Shown here: positions 1 through 9,745 of the stretch, piece by piece
Numbering within the stretch: the first letter of the stretch is position 1
Layout: every line of letters begins with the position of its first letter
NCBI GenBank assembly: GCA_001414345.1
Contig: LLCB01000134.1
Span: 1-64,000, forward strand
Length of the DNA stretch: 64,000 nt
Direction: 5' to 3'
Source: Hymenoscyphus infarciens
Taxonomy: Eukaryota; Ascomycota; Leotiomycetes; Helotiales; Helotiaceae
Made by a program: the position numbers and the translations under genes
The notes under the pieces: generated by a model
Databases searched by the model: none
Told to the model about the DNA's origin: nothing
The model's input: the letters and a program-made list of their open reading frames with translations, nothing else

Positions 1-269
1 AAGGCAGGAGTAGAGTAGAAAAGTAGTCTATTCGTGGTTATTAACGCGAAAACTAAAGGTAAAGAGCGAAGACAGCTCTGAACGATGCTAATATACGAAA
101 CCGAACAACGACATACGTCGGCTAATATAAAAGCCCGAACCCTACGAAGTACGTCCGAAAGCCCGGACGTACGTAACCTTCCTAAAACAGACAATGTAAG
201 ACAACAACTGCCGAAACCTTATATGTGGCAGGTACTCCCAGCTATCTAGGATGACGGCATGCCGTCACA
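1..269 (-). repeat. 3' LTR of the gag-only element (truncated by window edge)
   Basis: This is a direct repeat of 2118-2400 with scattered differences, mostly C/T and G/A, as expected of RIP or ageing. Base 1 aligns with base 2127. Confidence 0.8.
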
Positions 270-639
270 TCCCCCTCCCTTGAAAAAGACTCGTCCCGAG
301 TCTTCTCTATCTTGCTGTTCAGGGCTGAATCGGGATGGTGTAAGTGTTATAACATTTGTTGTATTTGAGTTTGTCGTAAGCGAGAAAGTTAGGGTCTGAA
401 TCGTAGCTAACCCGGGTTCGTAGAGGCTTTGTTTATCGTAACGTTGTAGGCGAGACGAGATGTTGGTCCTGAATCGTAACTGTAGATGCTTGTAAAGAGA
501 CTTCGTTTTCAATCCTTCAATATCAAAAGCAAGCGTTCGCTAAAAGAGTGTGGTCCGATCCTGTCCGGCAGGTTGGAAAAAGCTCAAAGTTTTCAAAGTT
601 TAAAAAGTTCAAAGCAGAGACAGAGGCGAATTTAGAATA

Positions 640-1565
640 GAGTCGGAAGTCGTTCGGTTGAGAGGCAGTGATTACTCAGTTAAGAGCTCACTTCGAGAGC
701 GTACCGATTCGTATCCGATTCGAAGAATTTAAAAACGTGAAGTCAGGAACGAAAAGTCGATAATGTCGTAGATAGTGATAACTCAGCTAAGAGGTCACTA
801 TCCTTTCGAGAGTATACCGATTCGTATCCGATTCGAAAAGTTCAAATGAAGAAAGCACTCCTAGCCCGGCCAGAAGTAAAAGAAAGTAAGAAAGTAAAGA
901 CTGTAAGACTCTTATCAGAGTCGGTGGGGTTTCGGCTGGTCAAAAGACTTAATGCCGAATTTGAAAATGCTGTCCGAAGTTCAGAACAACAAAAGGGGTA
1001 GTTTCGGCTTGTCAAAGGCGAAGTTATAGCCGAAGTTGAAAATGCTGTCCGAAGTTCAGGACAACAAAAGGAGGGGTTTCGGCTAGTCAAATAAACTTAA
1101 TACCGAAGTTGTCGTATTACCTTATTCCCTTCGAGGTACTTAAGGACTTATTCATCTTCCGATTTCGAAGAAGAGTCGCTGTCGTATCGTAGGGAGCTCG
1201 GAGCTAGATAGGTATTCTAAACCGAAGTGTTTCGGTTTTGCTCCTTATCCATAGATATAAAAGAAGCGTTCCGTTCTAGTATCTCCCCGAGTATAGCCGT
1301 ACTCGAAAAGTAACCTTTTAAAATCAGCAAAAGTTTCTTCAGCATATTCTTCTCCTAATTCCACTTCTATCTCTTTCAACCTTTATACCAGCGGGGACTC
1401 GGTCCATAACCGCAGTCGTAGTCGTTCGGTTCAAGGGAAGGTCAGAGTAGAGTCGGATGATGTTCGGTCGGGATTAACAAAGATAGCAATAACTCAGCTA
1501 AGAGCTCGCTTCTAAGTTTTGTCCTAATAAAAAGCGTATTTTTAACCAATTCGTATCCGATTCGA
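640..1565. repeat. Dispersed direct repeats inside the gag-only element
   Basis: A segment of about 80 bases ending in CGTATCCGATTCGA occurs near 640-725, 770-845 and, with an insertion, 1450-1565. A second segment containing GAAAATGCTGTCCGAAGTTC occurs twice, near 962-1000 and 1034-1072. A third, shorter array built on GGATCCGAAGATGCCAGA lies at about 1765-1840. None has coding character. They may be internal tandem growth in the non-coding part of the element. Confidence 0.55.
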
Positions 1566-1716
1566 GGGAAGTGGTAGGAAGGCATCAGGGGCAGCTGCCC
1601 GTGGCCGAAAGAGGTATGAATTCGAGCTTAGAAGCAGGAGAGGGTTCAGAGGGTCTTTCAAAAAGGGGGGTGGCCCTAGAAGGTCGTTTAACGCCTCGTG
1701 GCGGAACAGTCGACAT
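1246..1716 (-). pseudogene. gag-like relic in the gag-only LTR element
   Basis: On the minus strand a start codon at 1716 opens a frame beginning MSTVPPRGVK and continuing about 40 codons to a stop. A second stretch at about 1383-1246 reads as a coherent acidic/aromatic segment (for example FADFKRLLFEYGYTRGDTR) ending in TAA. The position, just downstream of the 5' LTR, and the character suggest the N-terminal and middle parts of a Gag protein broken by frameshifts and stops. The match is by position and composition only. I cannot name the family. Confidence 0.35.
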
Positions 1717-2117
1717 CTTGTCGATTTAGGGGGGGGGGGGTTAAGGTCCGCAGACGCAAGGGGGGATCCGAAGATGCCAGAGGGAGGGGATCCGAAGATG
1801 CCAGATGGGGGTCAGATGCTAGAAGGAGGGGATCCGAAGCCAGAGGGGGGTCTTGAGCTAGGTGTCGATTCGGGGGTCGCTGGCGAGGGGTCTAGGAAGC
1901 CGTTTAAAGGGGTTCGGTGCTGTAAAGAGGACCGAAGCCGTGGGGTCGTAGAGCATGTACGTAGTTATCTAGGAGCCGTTCGAAAAGGGAGTCCTAGAGC
2001 GTATGCGTAGGTATCTAGGAGCTGTTCAAAAAAAGGGGGTCGCAGAGTCGGCGGTAGGGAGGCTGGAATGGAAGTGAGGTCAAGAAGCCTAATATATTAG
2101 AGTGACCTTTAGTTTAA

Positions 2118-2400
2118 TGTAATAACAAGGCAGGAGTAGAGTAGAGAAGTAGTCTATTCGTAGTTATTAACGCGAAAACTAAAGGTAAAGAGCGAAGACA
2201 GCTCTAAACGATGCTAATATATAAGAGGTACGAAACCGAACAACGACATACGTCGGCTAATATAAAAGCCTAAACCTACGAAGTACGTCTAAAAGCCTAG
2301 ACGTACGTAACCTTCCTAAAATAGACAATGTAAGATAACAACTACCGAAACACGGCATATGCCATGTAATCTCGGCTATACAGGACGGCATGCCGTCACA
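2118..2400 (-). repeat. 5' LTR of the gag-only element
   Basis: A 283-bp copy of the repeat at 1-269. On the plus strand it starts TGTAATAAC and ends GCCGTCACA, which gives the TG..CA ends expected of an LTR. The start is inferred from the TG and is less certain than the end. Confidence 0.75.
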
Positions 2401-5298
2401 ATTACTTAACTATAGATACTAAAAAACTAGCTAAACTTTTTCTTTAATAGATTTACTATTTTAGCTACTACTCTAAATCAATTATATCTAATTAGAGACC
2501 TTAATTTATATTATTATTTTAGACTAAATTTTATTAAATAATTAGTATTAAGCTTAAGCTTAATACTACTTACTATAAATAAATAGATAGATAAATAGAG
2601 ATAATAAACTAATATATTAATTAGAGACTAAGGCCTTTTATAACCTATTATTAAGATAACTAGAGTAAATTAATCCTCTTAATAGATAGAGTATAAATAA
2701 CACTTCTATACTTATCTATTAGTATAACCTCTTATTAGCTTAAGTTTAAACTCGACCTAAAGACTTTATAGAACTAGAATATACTAAAGACTTCTATTTT
2801 CTAGAAACGACTTAACTATAATAAGGTAGTAAAAGTAGCCTAATATATATACTTTACTTAGAGAATAGCTAAAGATAATATAGATAAAGCTTAGAAAAAG
2901 ATAAAGAATAGTATAAATTAGTATAGAAGAGCTATTAACTAGAACATTAGAGATAAAGTCTACTTATCTACTAAGAATCTTAAAATAAATCGTCTTAGCT
3001 AAAAGCTTACTAAATAGTAGATAAGACCTTTTAAAATACTAGAATATATAAGACACTCTTATAGACTAAAACTTCTTAAAAGCTTATTAATTTATAATGT
3101 TTTTATCTCTAATATACTTTTAAAGGATCTAAATACCTCTCTACTAGGATAAGAGGCTCTAGAGCCTCTACTAGATATTATTAAAGGTATATAAGAATAA
3201 GAGATATAAGAAATACTTAGTAGTAGACTTTTTAGAAGATAGCTATAGTATTAAGTAAAATAGGTTAGATATAATCTAAATCTTACTTAGTATTTTATAG
3301 ATAATTTTTAGAGTTTACTATATTATTTAAAAGACTTTTATACTAAATATCTAAAAGAGCTAAGACTACTCTAATACCTCTTTAAATAGCTTAGTATATA
3401 GGAATTAGATAAGAATTAAGTAAAAGAGTTAATTTATAAAACTCTATTAATACTCTCTAATTCTAGTTACTCTTAATAAAAAACTTATAATAAAAACCTA
3501 AGATAAAATACTAACTAGTAAGAATATTTAAAATTAATAAAGTAAAGAACTAAGACTAAGTTACTACTAAAATAAAGCCTACTAACCTTCTCTAAGCTAT
3601 AGCCTCTCCTTTCTCTAACTTATTATTCTCCTCTCTACTCTTTTAAGCATAAGAAGCTTAAATCAGCTCTTCTTTTACCTCCTTCTTATAAGTACGCTTC
3701 TTACCTTAATAACCTTCTATAACTAGCTTTAGAGAGAACGCTTATAAACTCTTTAGATAAGCTTTAAAAAGAACCTAAACCTAGGTTTAGATAAAGGTCC
3801 TACCCTCTATAGTATAGTATAAGGACTATTAAATATTAGTAACTAAAACTACTCTAATAAGTAAGAGGTACTTATAGTAACCTTAGTATAAAATACCTAA
3901 GTCTTCTCTAAAAGAGTAAACTATACCTCTAAACTATTCTTTAGTACCTCTATACTAGTAACGACTAATACCTTATCTAAGGCTTTAGTAGCCTTCTTAA
4001 TCTCCCTCTTCTCCTCCTTACTCTTAAGCTTACTAAACTCCTTTCTAATAAACTATAGTAACTATCTAAGTTAGAACGAATTTAGTATATATTTAAGATT
4101 AAACTTACTAGAATATATATAGTATTCTACTTAATATAGTACTTATACTTCTTCGACTTTAGCTTCTTAAAAGTATATATATAATCTCTATTCTAAGATT
4201 TTATCTAAAGGTACTAAACGTAGTAGACTTAGTAGGCAACTAGAAGCGTACTAGGAGGACATAGAAGAGGTATTTTACTATATTAGATTAGCTCTAAATT
4301 AGGTCTAATTAAAGAGAGAAGAACTTACTTTTATATATATATATATAATATATATATATATTTTAGGAGATAAGTTAGTATATAAGGATATACCTAATTA
4401 AAAGGTATTCTTACTATTTATATTATTTAGATAAAAAGAAAAGAAGAAGAGAAGTTAGAATTAGAGAAAAGTCGCTTACTAATATACTACTTATAATAAT
4501 AGCTATTACTTTATAATTATTATTTATTACTTAATAATTACTATTATAATATATAATAATAGTAAGAATATAATAACTCTATAGTAGTATACTACTTTCT
4601 ACCTACTAGCTATTTATTAGCTTCTCTTTCGTTTATATCCTATTATTATATAGTATATAGTAGTAAATAAAGAGTAATTAGCTCTTAAATAATAATACTA
4701 CTAGCTACTAACTCTACCTTAACTACTAAATACTATAATAGTAAGATAAGTTATATTCTTTATAATAAAAAGATAAATAATACTCTAATTAATCTAATAC
4801 TATGTCGATTAATAACTAAAGACTTAGAACGAGTCTTTTTAAAAGAGAGGAGATATAATATTACGCTATCCTAGATTATTATATAATAGTACTATTCTAA
4901 ATTATTAGTATTTATAAAACTACCGATACCTCTAAGTAGTGTTAATACCTCTAATACCTCTAGAGCCGAGATTATAAATAACCGATACTTATATAAGCGA
5001 AGTGCTAAAGGTATTAATATCTAACATTTATATATAGAAGAGATTAAGGTTTAGATATTATATATTTAGCTTTTTAGTTCTTATTATTTAGTATTAGCTA
5101 TATTAGGCAGGGCTTAGTTATTATTATTATTAGAACTTAGAAGCTTCTAAACTCTTATATATAGACGTTTATATTCGGTATAGAAGAGAGATAGTTATTG
5201 TTTTCTTCTATATTAGTGCCTAGTATCTATATACGTTATTCTACTATACGCACTCCTATATGCCTCTACTATAGTTATATATATTTCGTGCTATTATA
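2401..5298 (+). mobile_element. Gypsy retrotransposon, 3' part: integrase, chromodomain, 3' LTR
   Basis: This stretch is the reverse complement of 17101 to about 20030, the end of the complete Gypsy element, so it is a second copy in the opposite orientation. On the plus strand 2480-2610 reads as the integrase core that leads to the conserved HPQTDGQ region, though RIP has changed most codons. About 3194-3310 reads as a C-terminal chromodomain. About 1.5 kb of non-pol sequence follows, then a purine tract (4841-4853) and the LTR. The left side is cut by insertion of the gag-only element at 2400. The right LTR end abuts the miniature LTR element at 5299, so this copy inserted into that LTR. 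All frames are destroyed by RIP. Confidence 0.8.
4854..5298 (+). repeat. Gypsy 3' LTR (445 bp)
   Basis: Reverse-complement match to the LTRs at 17101-17577 and 24674-25150. It follows the purine tract AAAAGAGAGGAGA and ends in a RIP-altered form of GTGCCGTTACA. It is about 32 bp shorter than the other copies because it lacks an internal duplication around a motif like TATATATTTAGCTTT. Confidence 0.8.
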
Positions 5299-6220
5299 AA
5301 AACTCTACTATATATATAGAGAAAAGGGGTTACGTGAGACCCCTCTTTTTCCGTAACACACCTCTTAGGTCTAGAAGAGACAACTTCCTAGGCCTATAAA
5401 CAACGGCTAGATTACAAAAGAACCTCTTAACTATATCGCTTTCTATTCCTATTATAGAGAAACCTACGAAGCTATATATATTACTTTAAACTCCTAAATA
5501 GCGATTCTATAGTATTTAAGAGTAAAGTCCTACTCTTAGATTCTATCTAACTTCCTCTCTTATACTCTAGCACGTTATTAGCTCTAGCTTTAGTAAAGAC
5601 AGCGGGTAGCGTTCGTAGATATAGTGGCTCGTAGTTAGCGTTATATACTAGCTTCGTAGAGTACTAGGCTTCTAAATTCGAATATATCTTCGAGCACCTC
5701 TTAGGGTAAGCTAGCGCGCCGCTAGGCTTCCGGTTTATAAAGGCACCTCTGAGAGTAGCGGTGGCTAGCTTCGTAGCTAGGCTTATATAAGCTTATTAAA
5801 CGTAAGCTGCCAATTGAGGTGTGTCTACTCGTAGTAGGGCTTTTACTATATTCGAAGTTGAGAGTCCCGTGGGAGAGTCCTGTCCACGCTTGTTAGGAGA
5901 GTCCTTGTTCGCGCTCGTTAGGAGAGTCTCGTATTCGAAGTTAGGAGAGCCCTGCTTCAAGAGCTTTCGAGTGCTCGTCGAGAGTGAGCATCGAGGGGTT
6001 GGTTACGCTAACTCTAACAGCGGAGAGCGTTTCGAATACGTAGCAATGTATTAAATGCGTAAGCAGAAGTTGTAGATTACACTCTAGGTGTAAACCGGGC
6101 TCATAACTGTGACGTATTTTTGGGTTGAAAACGCTCTAAGGAGCCTTGTATTCGGAGGTGAAAACTCTGCTATATATATAGGGAAAAGGGGTTACGTGAG
6201 ACCCCCCTTTTTCCGTGACA
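5299..6220 (-). mobile_element. Miniature LTR retrotransposon (TRIM-like), copy 1, truncated
   Basis: It is colinear with the complete copy at 35226-36183. The intact LTR is 6108-6220 (113 bp). The LTR at 5299-5359 has lost its outer half to the Gypsy insertion. Just inside the intact LTR the plus strand reads GGGCTCATAAC (6097-6107), which is identical to the anticodon region of fungal initiator tRNA-Met as I remember it. On the minus strand, the direction of the element, this is a primer-binding site directly after the 5' LTR, as in Copia elements that use a half-tRNA primer. The interior has no recognisable protein. It contains imperfect repeats of a GTTAGGAGAGTC motif at about 5865-5960. 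Confidence 0.75.
6108..6220 (-). repeat. TRIM LTR with central hairpin (113 bp)
   Basis: A direct copy of 35226-35338 and 36071-36183. It carries an inverted repeat, AAAAGGGG and CCCCTTTT around an (A/T)CGTGA centre, and, on the minus strand, a TATATATA box after it. Confidence 0.8.
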
Positions 6221-6289
6221 TACTTTTTAGAAGGCCTTATTAAGGTAGCGATAAGAGCTTATAGGGGCAGTGAAATTTTTTTAAAAAAA

Positions 6290-6520
6290 AGGGGTTTTTT
6301 TAAGAATTATCTATTTTTTAGTTTACTTTTAATATAAATTAATAAGTAATATAGAAGAGAGATAATTAGATATAGCGCTTCTTTCTAGCTAGGCCTCGTC
6401 TCTTTTAGAGTACTTTTATTTTCTGTCTTCTAAAGAAAAGAGGGAGAAAGCTTTGAAAAAAAAAAAAAGCTTAGATTACAAAAAACGTGGGCAAATTCAA
6501 GCTTAACTCGCAACTCACTG
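6290..6520. mobile_element. MITE end (Tc1/mariner-like), partial copy
   Basis: The sequence matches 30120-30347 closely, including the block with CTAGGCCTCGTCTCTTTTAGAG and the terminal block ending AACTCGCAACTCACTG. The end is followed by TA (6521-6522), the usual target of Tc1/mariner elements. It interrupts the reading frame of the neighbouring decayed gene. The left part of the element is missing or unrecognisable. Confidence 0.55.
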
Positions 6521-7991
6521 TAGTGCCATCGTCTAACCCTGGCGCTCTCATATGCATCCTCATTGCGATCATGCCATTGCTCCGAAGGGTCTTTGACATT
6601 CTCATTCCCTTTTTCCAATGTTTTGACCCCGTAAAAGTGATGTCTCCAAAGAGACCAGCTCTGAAGGTACCCTTGATTCTCGTACCCCGCAATTCACAAA
6701 ACTTGACCTCGTAAGATTCCTCGCCTACCTTGATTTCTCCCTCACCAGTCTCTTCTCCTCACCACTGGTAATTCCAAGTCCAATGTTTCTCCGAGGGATA
6801 TAGGATTTTTCCTAGATAGAAGTTCTCGGGGGTTGGACTTCGGGATCGATCAAAGTCATCGCTCTCTTCATTTTCCTGGTCACTTTCCCCGTTTTCTCTG
6901 TCCTCCTCGGCTCCTTGGTCCTCCTCATCATTGCTTTCATATTCCTCTCGAGTTCGCTTTCTCAAATTTGGGGGCTGGATCAAGGTTTTAGTCTTCAAAA
7001 CCGACTTTCTATATGATGGCTGTCTCTCAAATCGCATGATGCCTTTCAGAACCCCAAAGTCGAATTCGGCAAACATCTGAGAGCCTTTCCCATTCCCAGT
7101 GTCTTTGATAAACAAATCTAGCCACAAGTATTTGTGATCCCACTGATCTGTAACAGCCGGGCAGTCGATATTATATCTCCCAGCCACGAGCCACTCTTTT
7201 CCCGTTCCAGTGGCCTTCAAGACATGTTGCAATTCCTTCTTGGCTTTCTATTCGTATTGCTTCTGTGCTTGTTGGTTTGCCTTTTGTGCTGCAATCCATT
7301 CCTTGTTCTTTGCGAAAGTCTTGGATATAGATGAAGGGCCCAAAATTATGACCCTATCATGGTCTTCGTCTTTTTGCGGATGCCCCTTTGTCAACAATAG
7401 GCTTTTATATGTCAAATGAGAAGATGATTGAAGCATATACATAACTGCATGCTCTGCACCAACGTTAATCACAACGGATTTGGGGTCGAGTTTTCACTTG
7501 GGGAAAAATTCCTCCTTAAGGCGATCAGGATCCATGTCGGCCTTCTCTGGAATAGTTGAAGCGACCCATCTTGCCTCCATCAGCTCCATGTTCTTTTTCT
7601 CGAGATCATGGCATGCTTTTGCGTTCTTCACCAGAAACCCCTTGCGCATTTTCTTCACCAGCTTTTCCATCTCCCTCGACATGGGTGTATCGGGCGCGTC
7701 TCGCAGATGTGCTTGTAGTTCTTCCACTGTTCCTGTCGCATCCAGCCCCCGCCATGCGCATTGTGCCTTGTACCATGATTTCGATTGAGTATAGCGATGA
7801 GGTAGCTTCTTCAATATCTGGCCGGTTTTCCCGCGGGCGGGTTTGAGGAGGGGGATGCATTCGCTGATATCTGGATCGATGCGCTCCCCTTCTATGGTGA
7901 AATGGTAGCCATTGGCACATGTTACCTGGACGTCGTTGATCGTATGATGGAGAGGAGGGAGTATAAAGTCGTAGTCTTCGAGGTGTTCCAT
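6521..7991 (-). pseudogene. Decayed gene for a SAP-like-motif protein, three in-frame stops, 3' end lost
   Basis: One minus-strand frame runs from the ATG at 7991 to the transposon junction at 6521, about 490 codons, without any frameshift. It is interrupted by three stops: TGA at 7494-7496, TAG at 7248-7250 and TGA at 6759-6761. Each can be explained by one C-to-T change (CGA or CAG). Residues about 65-100 contain a SAP-like helix-extended-helix motif (KAQCAWRGLDATGTVEELQ), usually a DNA-binding module. The middle is acidic (EESNDEEDQ type). The last part has a YQW-stop-GEETGEGEI segment that I recall from fungal proteins of unknown function. The frame ends by running into the MITE, so the native C terminus is gone. 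Alternatively it is a live gene with unusual introns, but none of the stops sits in a good intron. Confidence 0.7.
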
Positions 7992-8230
7992 CGTAGAAGA
8001 GATTTCGAATTGTTGTTGGAGCTAAGAGTCAGTTGTCCGGATTAAGAAGGCAGAAGAGGGAATCCCGCCACGTACGGCTTCCGATTGAATTGCTCCTCGC
8101 AAATGTCTTGCAAAGGACGGCCAGATAGGGTACAACTAGAGAGTTGGTCTGCGATTGGGACAAGAAGATCACGATATCGAGGTCATGGGTGGAAAACGCG
8201 GGGGGATCTCAACAACAGGGATCACACTCG

Positions 8231-8294
8231 TGAGTACGTGAGTACGTGAGCACGTGAGCACCTGAGCACGTGAACACGTGAACACGTGAGCACG
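8231..8294. repeat. Octamer tandem array TGAGCACG, eight units
   Basis: Eight consecutive 8-bp units, consensus TGAGCACG with TGAGTACG, TGAACACG and one TGAGCACC variant. Unit junctions create overlapping CACGTGA words, so several E-box-like CACGTG sites lie in phase. It lies about 240 bp upstream of the start codon of the decayed SAP-like gene. Confidence 0.9.
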
Positions 8295-8561
8295 TACTCT
8301 GAAGCGGTTGCCTTCCTGAACACCTTCATGAACACCTCAACACCTCTGAACCCGTGTCATGATTTACGTAGAACCCTTGAGACTTATTCTAAGCTCAAAA
8401 TGACAACACCGGATAAGTCTCGGGTTCGGGCTGAACTCTATACCTCAATATCTAAGACTACTAACTTCGAGACAATTGAAGATTTACAGTTCTTTATTCC
8501 CAACCTTAAAGGGTTTTGGTGGGGCCAGTGGACTCTTAATAGACTCTTAGACGAGGGTTAA
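8286..8561 (+). other. Short open frame of unknown status
   Basis: An open frame enters from the octamer array (stop at 8271) and ends with TAA after about 91 codons. It has no ATG near its start; the first usable ATG is at 8328. Its composition is protein-like, ending FWWGQWTLNRLLDEG, and more natural than the AT-rich sequence that follows. It could be the surviving 5' or 3' piece of a gene whose remainder was lost to repeats. I recognise no family. Confidence 0.2.
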
Positions 8562-9745
8562 AGCGTCTTAATTATCTGGATATTACAGGGCCTCTAAAGA
8601 TAATCGCTTTTATATCTAAGGCTTAAGTTTTTCTTAAGAGCTAAGGATTTTTAAGAGTCAAGGTCCTCGCTTAAGAGTTAAAATCGCTTAAGAGTTAAAA
8701 TCGCTTAAGAGTTAGAATTGGTTAAGCCTCGGCAAGGGCTAGGTGCGTAGGGGCTAGGTGCGCTAGTAGGTAGAAGCTAGAGGCTAGGGGTATATACTTC
8801 GTTATTATAATAAGAGTAGTATATATATAGAGTATACTAATACGCGTAAGATAACTTTCACTAAATTAGTCAAATACTTTCTTTATATTATAATAGCGTT
8901 AACGTTAATTATTTATAAGCGATACTAAGTTATATAAGTATCTCTATCTACTAGGTATATATGCCTAGTATAGTACTTCTACCTAGAGTATAGTACTTCT
9001 ATCTAGAGTATAGTTCTTCTACCTAGAATATAGTTCTTCTAGTTAGTATATACTTATACTAGCCTTAAAGAGCTTTAACTCTTAAGAGTTATTTAAGAAG
9101 TAAAAGCTTTTAATAATTAATTCTCTTTTAAGAATTAAGCTTACTTGATAGTTGTAGATTTTAAGCCTTAAAATCCTTAATTATCGTCTAATAGTTAAGG
9201 CATCTACTAACTCTTATACGATAATCAATTATGCTTAATTATTGTATAATAGTCTTTAGAGAGTCTACCTCTACTATCTAAACCCTGTAAGGAAGCCACT
9301 GCTCAGTGGCTTTCTGGTCAATAAATGCCTGTGAAATTCGTTCAAGCTATATTGCTAACAGGTCTACAGGAAATTGGTGCCAAGGGGAGATGGGGTTTGT
9401 TGCTGGTTCCTTGGTAGGGAAGGAGCGACGTTGAGCTTTACCTAGGTACCTACCCTCTTCCAACATCCCCCTTCCCCCTTCCACAAAAACACAATCACCT
9501 TCCAAGTAAACAACACCTCCAGCTTGCCTCTTATACGCTCTGTATCTATACGAAGACTCTACGATTTTCTGGTGTGATTGCAACTTGAAGGAAATTTTGT
9601 ATCGTCTTTGAGCATCCTCATTCCCATTCTTAAAAGCCCTCAAGCATTGCTTTTAATTTCCACCCACTGCCTTCATTGATCATCTTTGGGCACTTTCAAT
9701 CTTGCGCTTCCAAAACCATCAGCGACCGATACTTCGTCAGAAATC
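8562..9745. other. AT-rich repeat debris, then SET gene upstream region
   Basis: 8562-9290 is RIP-type AT-rich sequence holding two short arrays: a 17-bp unit GCTTAAGAGTTAAAATC at 8669-8719 (three units) and a 20-bp unit with TATAGTACTTCTACCTAGAG at about 8967-9048 (four units). At 9294-9311 is a perfect hairpin, AGCCACTG-CT-CAGTGGCT. From about 9300 base composition becomes ordinary, and this part is the likely promoter and 5' UTR of the SET-domain gene. No gene was recognised. Confidence 0.6.

Larger units (their letters stand above)
1..2400 (-). mobile_element. Non-autonomous LTR retrotransposon with gag relic, nested in a Gypsy element
   Basis: Two direct repeats, 1-269 and 2118-2400, bound about 1.85 kb of interior and are the LTRs. 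The copy at 1 lacks about nine bases that lie outside the window. Both end on the plus strand in a palindrome, GACGGCATGCCGTC followed by ACA. Read on the minus strand each LTR begins TGTGACGG, preceded at 270-282 by a purine tract that fits a polypurine tract, so the element points left. The interior is much richer in GC than neighbouring repeats and has no long open frame, only a short gag-like relic. No protease, reverse transcriptase or integrase is visible, so movement must have depended on another element. The sequence after 2400 is the interior of a Gypsy element, so this one inserted into it. The target duplication cannot be checked because the other flank is outside the window. Confidence 0.75.

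Noticed and set aside
640..1565. CRISPR-like spaced repeats
   Set aside because: The repeats are few, unequal in spacing and diverged, in a eukaryotic LTR element.
1774..2010. 78-codon plus-strand frame with MPEGGDPK repeats
   Set aside because: It is a product of the GGATCCGAAGATG tandem array in a non-coding part of the gag-only element.
9160..9240. tRNA-like stretch (AGTTAAGGCATCTACTAACTC)
   Set aside because: It has A-box-like words but no pairing acceptor stem, no anticodon stem-loop and no B box.
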